The translations under genes were made by a program, and so were the position numbers. A stretch of 64,000 nucleotides of DNA from Andeanibacterium sp036384795 (GTDB lineage: Bacteria; Pseudomonadota; Alphaproteobacteria; Sphingomonadales; Sphingomonadaceae). The notes under the pieces are model-generated. The model ran no database searches. It had not been told where the DNA came from and was given only the letters and a program-made list of their open reading frames with translations. The stretch is from contig DASVLP010000056.1 in the NCBI GenBank assembly GCA_036384795.1, positions 10,867 to 74,866 on the forward strand, given 5' to 3'. Shown here one piece after another: positions 7,691 to 14,414 of this stretch; the first letter of the stretch is position 1; each line of letters begins with the position of its first letter.

Positions 7691-8632
7691 GTGCGCTGGC
7701 TGAGCGCGGCGGCCGCGCTCGCGATCCGCGCGCGCCCGCTGAGCCGGCCCAATCCGGCGGTGGGTGCGCTGATGGTAAAGGACGGCATTGTCGTCGGGCG
7801 CGGCTGGACCGCGGCCGGCGGGCGGCCGCACGCCGAGGCGGTGGCGCTCGACGAGGCCGGCGAAGCCGCGCGTGGCGCGACGCTTTACGTGACGCTCGAA
7901 CCGTGCGCGCACCGCAGCCCGCGCGGCCCCGCCTGCGCCGACCTGACGGCGGCCGCCGGGCTCGAACGCGTGGTGATCGGGATCGAGGATCCCGATCCCC
8001 GCACCCGCGGCGCCGGTGCGGAGCGGCTGAGAGCGGCAGGGATCGATGTCGTCATGGCCGACGATCCGGACTGCCGCGCCAGCCTCGCCGGCTACCTGAC
8101 GCGCAAGCTCACCGGGCTGCCGCTGGTGACGGTGAAGCTCGCGCTCACCGCCGACGGATACATCGCGCGGTCCGACGGAACCAGCAAGTGGATCACGGGC
8201 GAGGCAGCCCGCGCCCACGCCCATCTCGAACGCGCGCTGAGCGATGCGATCCTGGTCGGCGGCGGCACCTTGCGCGCCGACGATCCGCGGCTCGACGTGC
8301 GCCTGCCCGGGCTCGAACCGCGTAGCCCGCGCCGCCTGGTGCTGACCCGGGGCCAAGCTCCCGCCGGATGGGAAGCGCTGGCCGAGCCACGCGACATCGG
8401 GACCCTCGAAGACGTGCAGTACCTGCTGGTCGAAGGCGGCGCGCAGACGGCGGCGGCGTTCCTCGATGCAGGGCTCGCCGGCCGGCTGCTGGTCTACCGC
8501 GCGCCGGTCGCCTTCGGCAAAGGCATTCCGGGGTTTCGCGCGCCCGGCCCCGACGGCGTTCCACCCAGCTGGCGCCTGGCGGATCGGCGGCAGCTTGGCA
8601 GCGACACGCTCGAAGTCTATCAGCCCCGCTGA
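7691..8632 (+). CDS. ribD: Bifunctional riboflavin deaminase/reductase RibD
   Basis: RibD deaminates the pyrimidine from GTP cyclohydrolase II and then reduces its ribose side chain. Residues 1-about 135 form the zinc deaminase domain: HAEA, then PCAHRSPRGPAC with the two Cys ligands, preceded by SRPNPAVGALMV. Residues about 140-313 are the reductase domain (PLVTVKLALTADGYIA, GGGTLRADDPRL, LLVEGGAQTAAAFL). At 313 residues it is shorter than the roughly 367 of E. coli RibD, mainly within the reductase. The likely start is GTG at 7691, since no ATG precedes the conserved N-terminus. It overlaps ribE by TGATG. Confidence 0.93.
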   Translation: MRWLSAAAALAIRARPLSRPNPAVGALMVKDGIVVGRGWTAAGGRPHAEAVALDEAGEAARGATLYVTLEPCAHRSPRGPACADLTAAAGLERVVIGIEDPDPRTRGAGAERLRAAGIDVVMADDPDCRASLAGYLTRKLTGLPLVTVKLALTADGYIARSDGTSKWITGEAARAHAHLERALSDAILVGGGTLRADDPRLDVRLPGLEPRSPRRLVLTRGQAPAGWEALAEPRDIGTLEDVQYLLVEGGAQTAAAFLDAGLAGRLLVYRAPVAFGKGIPGFRAPGPDGVPPSWRLADRRQLGSDTLEVYQPR

Positions 8633-9249
8633 TGTTTACCGGTATCGTCACCGCCGTGGGCACCATCGCCGCCAGCGAGCAGCGCGGCGACTTGCGCTTG
8701 CGCATCGCCTGCCCGTTCGATCCCGACGCGATCGCGATCGGCGCGTCGATCGCCTGTTCGGGCGTCTGCCTCACCGTGGTCGACAAAGGCGGCGAGGCCG
8801 GTAACGCGTGGTTCGCCGTGGATGTGAGCGCCGAAACCACCTCGCGAACCGCGCCCGGAATGTGGGCCGAGGGCGCGCGGCTCAATCTGGAGCAATCGTT
8901 GAGGCTCGGCGACGAGCTTGGCGGGCATATCGTCTCGGGCCACGTCGACGCGGTCGGCGAGGTGGTTCGGGTCGTGCCCGAAGGCGCTTCGACTCGCCTG
9001 ACCATCGCCGCGCCGGCAAGCCTCGCCGCTTATATCGCGCCGAAGGGCTCGATCGCGGTCGACGGCGTGTCGCTGACCGTTAACGAGGTCACCGACCGAC
9101 CCGACGGCACTGCCGAGTTCGGCCTCAACATCATCCCGCACACCGCCGAGGTCACGACGCTGGGCGACCTCGAACAGGGCGGCGGGGTCAATCTCGAGAT
9201 CGACACGATGGCGCGCTACTTGAAGCGCATGCAGGATCTCGCGGCCTAA
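8632..9249 (+). CDS. ribE: Riboflavin synthase, alpha chain
   Basis: This enzyme dismutates two 6,7-dimethyl-8-ribityllumazine molecules to riboflavin. The 205-residue protein starts with the invariant MFTGIVTAVGTI and has the two lumazine-binding repeats. The first carries ACSGVCLTVVD and the second IAVDGVSLTVNEV; GGHIVSGHVD marks the link between them. The ATG overlaps the ribD stop, so the two are cotranscribed. The 3' end overlaps the convergent acetyltransferase gene by four bases. No FMN riboswitch was seen upstream. Confidence 0.96.
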   Translation: MFTGIVTAVGTIAASEQRGDLRLRIACPFDPDAIAIGASIACSGVCLTVVDKGGEAGNAWFAVDVSAETTSRTAPGMWAEGARLNLEQSLRLGDELGGHIVSGHVDAVGEVVRVVPEGASTRLTIAAPASLAAYIAPKGSIAVDGVSLTVNEVTDRPDGTAEFGLNIIPHTAEVTTLGDLEQGGGVNLEIDTMARYLKRMQDLAA

Positions 9250-9797
9250 ACCCGCGCAAGTGGCCCGCCGGCGAACTGCGCCCGGGTGATCTCGAAATAG
9301 ACGTAGGGCACCGGCCCGCCGGGAGTATCGATCAGCTCGGTCTCGTCGGTCAGCACGCCGCCGATCTTCTCCATCGCGCGGCAAGAGCGGAGGTTGTCCC
9401 GACCGACGCGGAACACCACGCGACCGACGAACTTGTGCGCGTGGACCAGCATCAGCCGCTTCATCTCGGCGTTGTACGAACCTCCCCAGTGGGAGCGCGC
9501 AAGGAACGTCCAGCCTATCTCGATCGCGGCTGGATCGGACGCGAGCGGACGATAACTCGACGAGCCGATGATGCGCTCGCCGCCGCCCGCGTGCTTATCG
9601 ACCGCCGCCAATGCGCCGCCGCTCGCCAGCAGGTCGTCGAAGAACGCGGCGAACATCGGCGCCTGCCAGCGGCTGCTGACCGGATGGCCCGCCCAGACTT
9701 GAGGATCGCCGCCGACCGCGTAAAGCGCGTCGCGATCGGCTTCCCGGAGCGGCCTCAGCAGCAGCCGCTCCCCTTCGAGGACCGGCTGCCGGTCCAT
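9246..9797 (-). CDS. GNAT family N-acetyltransferase (RimJ-like)
   Basis: This 183-residue protein is of the Acetyltransf_3/RimJ type. It starts with the LEGERLLLRPLREADRDALY block seen in this group. The acetyl-CoA loop region is around GWTFLARSHWGGSYNAEMKR, with the late NLRSCRAMEKIGG motif. Substrate cannot be told from sequence. The gene starts one base after the stop of the aminotransferase gene and is probably in its operon. Confidence 0.88.
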   Translation of the reverse strand: MDRQPVLEGERLLLRPLREADRDALYAVGGDPQVWAGHPVSSRWQAPMFAAFFDDLLASGGALAAVDKHAGGGERIIGSSSYRPLASDPAAIEIGWTFLARSHWGGSYNAEMKRLMLVHAHKFVGRVVFRVGRDNLRSCRAMEKIGGVLTDETELIDTPGGPVPYVYFEITRAQFAGGPLARV

Positions 9798-9798
9798 C

Positions 9799-10974
9799 TC
9801 AGCCGGTCACCGCGCGCAATGCGGCGATGAACTTGTCGATGTTCGCGTCGGTCAGCCCGGCGATGTTGATCCGGCCCGAGCCCGCCATGTAGATGCCGTG
9901 CTCCTCGCGCAGGCGCAGGATCTGCTCGGGGGTCAGCGCGAGCATAGAGAACAGGCCGTTCTGCCCGCCGATCGGGGTCAGGTCGAGCGACCCGACTTGC
10001 CCCGCGGCGGCGAGCTTGTCGCGCACCTGGCGCATGCGGGCGCGCATCGTGTCGAGCTCATCGGTCCATTGCGCGACCAGCGTGGGATCGGCGAGCACCA
10101 GCCGGACCGCCGCCGCGCCGTGATCGGGCGGCATCGACCAGGCCGCGCGGGCCAGCGCATAGCCGTTCGAGAGGATCGCCGGAAGCTGGCCCGCCTGCTG
10201 CGCCATCACGTAGACCGCGCCGACGCGGTCGCGGTAGAGGCCGAAATTCTTGTCGCAGCTATAGGCGACGATCGCCTCGGGCACTTCGGCGAGGACCCGG
10301 CGTACGCCGTAGGCATCCCCCTCCATCCCCTGGCCGAGGCCCTGGTAGGCAAGGTCGAGCAGCGGCAGCACGCCGTGCTGCGCGACGAGCTGGGCGATCT
10401 CGTCCCATTCGGCCGGCGAATAGTCGATGCCGGTGGGATTGTGGCAGCAGCCGTGGAGCAGGATCGCATCGCCCGGCGCCGCATCGCGCAGCGCGGCGCG
10501 CAGCGCTTCCATATCCGCCGTGCCGTCGGCCGCGGCGTGCTGGAAATTCCCCGCCTCGAGCCCGAGGTCCTTCAGGATCTGCGCGTGGTTGGGCCAGCTC
10601 GGCGTACCCATCAGCACTTTGCCGACGCCCGCCCGCTTGGCCAGCGCCGCCGCCAGCCGTACCGCGCCGGTGCCGCCGGGGGTCTGCATGCCCTCAATCC
10701 GGCCCTCCATCGTGGCATCTTCGCCGAACACGAACGGCATCAGCGCATGGACGAACTCCATGTCGCCCTCGGGGCCGAGATAAGCTTTCGAATCCTGTTC
10801 CTCGACCAGCTTGCGCTCGGCCGCCTTGATCGCGCCAAACACCGGGGTGCCGCCCTGGCCGGTGCGGTAGACGCCGACGCCGAGGTCGATCTTGTCGGGC
10901 CGCGGGTCCTGGTCGTGCAGCTTGATCAGCGCGAGCAGCGCGTCGGGCGGTTGGGCGGTGATGGTCTCGAGCAT
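9799..10974 (-). CDS. Class I aromatic/aspartate aminotransferase (TyrB/AspC type)
   Basis: This 391-residue PLP-dependent transaminase is of the AspC/TyrB family and transfers amino groups between aspartate or aromatic amino acids and 2-oxo acids. The motifs are complete: KIDLGVGVYR near the start, GGTGAVRLAA, HGCCHNPTGID, and the PLP-lysine segment SCDKNFGLYRDRVGA. The arginine-containing SGRINIAGL stretch lies near the end. The start is placed at MLETITAQPPDALL (10974), which matches family N-termini. The exact substrate (Asp against Tyr/Phe) is not decided by sequence alone. Confidence 0.93.
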   Translation of the reverse strand: MLETITAQPPDALLALIKLHDQDPRPDKIDLGVGVYRTGQGGTPVFGAIKAAERKLVEEQDSKAYLGPEGDMEFVHALMPFVFGEDATMEGRIEGMQTPGGTGAVRLAAALAKRAGVGKVLMGTPSWPNHAQILKDLGLEAGNFQHAAADGTADMEALRAALRDAAPGDAILLHGCCHNPTGIDYSPAEWDEIAQLVAQHGVLPLLDLAYQGLGQGMEGDAYGVRRVLAEVPEAIVAYSCDKNFGLYRDRVGAVYVMAQQAGQLPAILSNGYALARAAWSMPPDHGAAAVRLVLADPTLVAQWTDELDTMRARMRQVRDKLAAAGQVGSLDLTPIGGQNGLFSMLALTPEQILRLREEHGIYMAGSGRINIAGLTDANIDKFIAALRAVTG

Positions 10975-11025
10975 GGCGGGCGCTCCATGGCGACAGCGAT
11001 GCGCTATCGCAAGGGGCAATCTTGT

Positions 11026-11049
11026 CCCCCGCGCGAGATTCCGCGGGGG
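11026..11049 (-). terminator. Hairpin just after the EipA-like gene
   Basis: CCCCCGCG and CGCGGGGG form a perfect 8-base stem around an 8-base loop, directly downstream of the EipA-like stop. There is no long U-tract, so it may act as a weak terminator or an mRNA end stabiliser. Confidence 0.4.
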
Positions 11050-11050
11050 T

Positions 11051-11866
11051 TCAGAACGGAAGCAGATCGCGCTTTTCGGAGAACTTCATGTAGCCGACAT
11101 TGAGGCCGAGGCGCATCCCGATGCCGAGCCGCACCGGGACCAGCACGACATCGCCGCGCTTCAGCTCGCTGATGTTGAACCCGCCGAGGAAATAGGCCTG
11201 CCCTTCGCCCGCCGCATAGCGGTGGAACAAGTCGTCGGTGTCGTAGAGGTTGTAGACCAGGATGAACGTGCGCCCGCCGCTGCCGCCGAAGTCCGGGCCG
11301 AACGAAGGCCCGGTCCAGTGGACTTCGCGCTGCCCTTCGATCTTGTGATAAAGCGTGCCCGAGCCGTAGCGCAGACCGACCACGAACGCGCCGCCCCCTT
11401 CGGTCCCAACGATGTAGCCGTTCGGCCGGCCCTGCTTCTTGAGCAGGTCTTCGATCATCTCGGCAAGCCCGCGCGCGCCTTTGCCGAACACGCCTTGCGC
11501 GGCCGGCAGCAGCTCGTCTTCGCCATAAGTCGTGCTCTGGTTCGCCGGAGCGGGAGAGCCGGCAAGGACCGGACCGCCGGTGGCCGTCGGGGGCGGAGCC
11601 TGGTCTTCGGCAGTGCCACCGGGGGCATCGGCGAAGCCGGGGGCGGCGCCCTCGGTGGCTGGGGCTGGAGCGACCGGAGCGGCCGGAGGCGTCGGAACCG
11701 GCGCGGGCTGCTGCGGCGTCGCAAGGTCGCCGTCGATCACGGTGTCCGGGTCGACCGTCTGCAGCTGCTGCGATGCGGCCGGCCCGGCGGCCAGCAGCGC
11801 ACAGGCAAGCGCCGCGCCTGGTATGCCGTAACGGCGGCCGATAGCGGAAAATCGCGAACTGGTCAT
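11051..11866 (-). CDS. DUF1134 (EipA-type) envelope protein
   Basis: This 271-residue exported protein has a signal peptide (GIPGAALACALLAAGPAASQ). A Pro/Ala-rich low-complexity linker spans about residues 40-105, and the DUF1134 domain fills the rest. The domain shows GRPNGYIVGTEGGGAFVVGL, GPDFGGSGGRTFILVYNL and the C-terminal GIGMRLGLNVGYMKFSEK. EipA, the Brucella member, is a periplasmic envelope-integrity protein with a beta-barrel-like fold. The start at 11866 (MTSSRFSAIG) fits the signal peptide. Confidence 0.88.
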   Translation of the reverse strand: MTSSRFSAIGRRYGIPGAALACALLAAGPAASQQLQTVDPDTVIDGDLATPQQPAPVPTPPAAPVAPAPATEGAAPGFADAPGGTAEDQAPPPTATGGPVLAGSPAPANQSTTYGEDELLPAAQGVFGKGARGLAEMIEDLLKKQGRPNGYIVGTEGGGAFVVGLRYGSGTLYHKIEGQREVHWTGPSFGPDFGGSGGRTFILVYNLYDTDDLFHRYAAGEGQAYFLGGFNISELKRGDVVLVPVRLGIGMRLGLNVGYMKFSEKRDLLPF

Positions 11867-12076
11867 ACGCCCCCACTCCCTCTGGCAGGGATAAGTCCGC
11901 CGTGACAAGAATCCTTACCGGCTGAAGCGACAATGAATGCGCGGCAGGGCGAGTCCGATTTGCGGCGGGGCGAGCCTGAATGGAGCCGACGACCAGACGA
12001 AGAGGATCGGAGACTGGGGATTATCCCTGCATCTCTCTCCTGCGGACCTGGGTGTTCTGCTGCGGCGGCAGCGCGC

Positions 12077-12169
12077 TGGCGGAGACGGAGGGATTCGAAC
12101 CCTCGGTACAGGATTTACCCGTACGGCGGTTTAGCAAACCGCTGGTTTCAGCCACTCACCCACGTCTCC
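12077..12169 (-). tRNA. tRNA-Ser (GCT)
   Basis: The cloverleaf folds from GGAGACG at the 5' end, pairing with CGTCTCC at the 3' end, followed by discriminator G and an encoded CCA. The anticodon stem GCGGT/ACCGC encloses loop TTGCTAA, giving anticodon GCT (serine codons AGC/AGT). A long variable arm, typical of class II tRNA, follows. The TPsiC loop reads GTTCGAATC. Confidence 0.97.
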
Positions 12170-12242
12170 GGATCGCAGCGGCAATGGCGGCGCGCTATAA
12201 CGAGGGGCTTCGGGCCCGGCAAGTGCGCCCGGACGGCAAATC

Positions 12243-12905
12243 TCACGCGCCGACCGCCGAGCGGCAATCCTCGCCAACCAGCGCCTGCGCGGCTGCGGGA
12301 TCGAACGGCTGGAGGTCTAGCGCGAGGCGCGCGAGTTGCTGCAGCGTCAGGCTTTCCTGGAACGCGAGGCCGTGGCGATACTCGCGGCGCCAGCAGACCG
12401 CGGCGACGCGCGGCGCCAGTCCGGGAATCTCGAGCCGGAGCGGCGCACCGACCGGAAGCTGCCGGCCCGCCTCGATGCATGCCCCCTGCGACGAAAGATT
12501 GGCCAGGAAGGCCGGCGCCCGCTCGCCTGCGGCCATCAACGTTGCCGGATGCGCGATGCGCAACCGCAACGGCCGGCGCGGGCGCGAACCCGGCTCGTTC
12601 AGGAACTCGTCCACGTCGATCGGGCTCGAAAAGCGACAGCCGGCGAAGTCGCCCGCGATCCACCGCCGCTCTATGGCGTAGAGTTCGCCGTCCGCCGGTT
12701 CGAGAAACATGTGCCGCTCCGGCGGATGGGCGTGGAACAGCCGCACCCGGGCGCCGGTCGTGGAAACGTCGTGCAGGATGCACGGATATTCGCCGCTGAG
12801 GCAGCGCAGCTTCGTCATCCGCATGGTCAGCCGCTGACGCGTGCCACCGCGGCGTTCCGCTTGCGACGCTTCGCCTTCAGAACTTGCTTGCACCGGTGCC
12901 AGCAT
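12243..12905 (-). CDS. Tandem PilZ-domain protein
   Basis: This 220-residue cytoplasmic protein appears to carry two PilZ-like domains. The first (about residues 15-105) has an RxxxR-like start RRGGTRQR and the strand motif HDVSTTGARVRL, matching the D/NxSxxG signature. The second (about 110-205) has NLSSQGACIEAG, again the NxSxxG type. PilZ domains bind cyclic di-GMP and control motility, adhesion or polysaccharide output. The location next to an exopolysaccharide cluster makes such a role plausible but unproven. ATG at 12905 is chosen because AAAGGAAG lies just upstream. Confidence 0.8.
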   Translation of the reverse strand: MLAPVQASSEGEASQAERRGGTRQRLTMRMTKLRCLSGEYPCILHDVSTTGARVRLFHAHPPERHMFLEPADGELYAIERRWIAGDFAGCRFSSPIDVDEFLNEPGSRPRRPLRLRIAHPATLMAAGERAPAFLANLSSQGACIEAGRQLPVGAPLRLEIPGLAPRVAAVCWRREYRHGLAFQESLTLQQLARLALDLQPFDPAAAQALVGEDCRSAVGA

Positions 12906-13258
12906 CGGCTTCCTTTCGTCGGCGCAAGGATTTTGACGATGCACCGTGGTTAAGGATTCCTACGCGGCCAAGGTAAACAATCCGTTAGGCATGATTGACC
13001 GGCCGGGCATGCCACTGTTCGCCTCGCCTGCGATGGACTTGGTCGCAACGGACTTCAAATCGAAACGAGCGGGCGGGATAAGGATTCCCAGGGAACCAAA
13101 CGTCCACCGAATGGTTGCCGTTTCGCGATATCAGTAGTTGTGAATTCGAGACCTCTGCCTGGTAACTTTTCTAAACTTCTGCTAATGGCTTGAATCGCTG
13201 CTGAAATTTAGCCATGAATGCGGCAGCCAACCGTAGCGCGAGATGCGGAGTGCAATTT
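12906..13258. other. Intergenic region between the PilZ gene and the exopolysaccharide cluster
   Basis: This 353-base gap separates divergent genes and has no convincing gene. It contains a 10-base direct repeat, TAAGGATTCC, at 12951-12960 and 13079-13088, and an EcfG-like promoter candidate at 13092-13116. An AT-richer stretch runs from about 13140 to 13215. It must hold promoters for both sides. Confidence 0.6.
13092..13116 (+). promoter_or_regulatory. Candidate EcfG-type promoter upstream of the exopolysaccharide cluster
   Basis: GGAAC, 16 bases, then GGTT. This differs by one base from the GGAAC-N16-CGTT promoters seen in front of phyR and nepR in this window. It lies about 140 bases before the first small gene of the cluster. 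If used, it would tie capsule or exopolysaccharide synthesis to the general stress response. Confidence 0.35.
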
Positions 13259-13471
13259 ATGAGTTTCCGTAAGTATCTAATGTCGCTTGCCGGGCTTGCG
13301 CTCGTCTCGACCGCGGTGCTCAGCGCGCCGGCGATCGCCCAGACAGCTGACGACGATGATGATGCGGGACTGTGGATCGCCGGGGTCGGTATCGCCGGCG
13401 CGACAATTCTCGCCATCGTGCTGGGCACCACCGGCGAAGAAGAGACCAATCCGCCTCCCGTCAGCCCTTGA
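13259..13471 (+). CDS. Small exported/membrane protein, first gene of exopolysaccharide cluster
   Basis: This 70-residue protein has a signal peptide (MSFRKYLMSLAGLALVSTAV, cleavage near AIA-QT), then the acidic run DDDDD. A second hydrophobic helix follows (LWIAGVGIAGATILAIVLG), with a short Pro-rich end. No family is recognised; short proteins of this shape are common at the head of sphingomonad polysaccharide clusters. The start at 13259 is supported by CGGAG eight bases upstream; an in-frame ATG at 13214 has no such signal. Confidence 0.65.
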   Translation: MSFRKYLMSLAGLALVSTAVLSAPAIAQTADDDDDAGLWIAGVGIAGATILAIVLGTTGEEETNPPPVSP

Positions 13472-13694
13472 GGCTTTCGGGCCACTCAAGTTTTTCGCGC
13501 AGCTGGGGAATATCGGCGAAAACCGTCCCGGCAGCGCCGGGTTGCATCGCTGCGGCGAACGCCCTCTCGAGATTAGGTGGCGACTGGATCATCTGGCAAT
13601 GACATCGCAGTTCGCGCATCGGGTGTGTGATCCACGCTGCGATGCAGTGGATCACCGTCGGTCGAACCGGGCGCGGCCCAATTTGCGGCCGGCG

Positions 13695-14396
13695 GTGCGG
13701 CTCGCGGCACCGCTGCGCCTCGCCCTTTGCTGCGCCGCCGTCCTTCCGCTCGCGGCGTGCGCGTCGACGCGCGGCGGCAACATTCCTTACGACGTCTCGG
13801 GGTTCGGCCAGCCCGACGCGCTGTCGACCACCGTGCTCGATGAAAGCTACCAGATCGCGCCGCTCGACACGTTGACGGTTCACGTCTTCCAGGTGCCGGA
13901 TCTTTCTGGCGACTATCAGGTCGATCTTACCGGACATATCGCGATGCCGCTGATCGGCAGCGTCAAAGCGGTCGACCTGACTACGGCGCAGTTGCAGAAA
14001 ACCCTCGAAGACAAGCTGGCAGTTTCCTACCTCAAAAACCCCGATGTGACGGTCGGCATCTCCAAGTCGACCGGCAGCATCATCACCGTCGACGGCGCGG
14101 TGAACAAGGCCGGCGTGTTTCCGGTGATGAGCAAGATCACCCTGGTCCAGGCGATCGCGCTGGCCGGTGGAACCGAAGAATCCGCCAACGATCGGCGTGT
14201 GGCGGTGTTCCGCCGCATCGGCGGGAAGCGCATGGCGGCGGCGTTCGACTTGCAGGATATTCGGCGGGGGAAGGAGCCCGACCCCGAGATCTACCGGGGT
14301 GACATCATCATCGTCGACGGCAACTCGGCGAAGAAGAACTACCGCGATTTCCTGCGTTCGCTGCCGCTCATCAGCATCTTCACCCCGATCTTGTAA
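13695..14396 (+). CDS. Polysaccharide export lipoprotein (Wza/BexD family)
   Basis: This outer-membrane or periplasmic export protein of the Poly_export family is the presumed exit channel for the exopolysaccharide. A lipoprotein signal MRLAAPLRLALCCAAVLPLAAC ends in lipobox LAAC. The Poly_export domain follows (YQIAPLDTLTVHVFQVPDLS, VDLTGHIAMPLIGSVKA) with a SLBB-like repeat (ITVDGAVNKAGVFPV). At 233 residues it is the short type. GTG at 13695 places the signal peptide at the N-terminus. An ATG at 13599 is in frame but would add 32 residues before it. The next gene follows 18 bases later. Confidence 0.85.
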   Translation: MRLAAPLRLALCCAAVLPLAACASTRGGNIPYDVSGFGQPDALSTTVLDESYQIAPLDTLTVHVFQVPDLSGDYQVDLTGHIAMPLIGSVKAVDLTTAQLQKTLEDKLAVSYLKNPDVTVGISKSTGSIITVDGAVNKAGVFPVMSKITLVQAIALAGGTEESANDRRVAVFRRIGGKRMAAAFDLQDIRRGKEPDPEIYRGDIIIVDGNSAKKNYRDFLRSLPLISIFTPIL

Positions 14397-14414
14397 CGGT
14401 AAAGGGACAGCCAG

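Noticed and set aside
7500..8640. FMN riboswitch before the riboflavin genes
   Set aside because: The 10-base gap before ribD leaves no room, and no RFN-like helices are visible in the preceding gene.
12946..13137. A 63-codon frame upstream of the exopolysaccharide cluster
   Set aside because: GTG start, no ribosome-binding site, and no signal peptide or family pattern. It lies in a regulatory gap.
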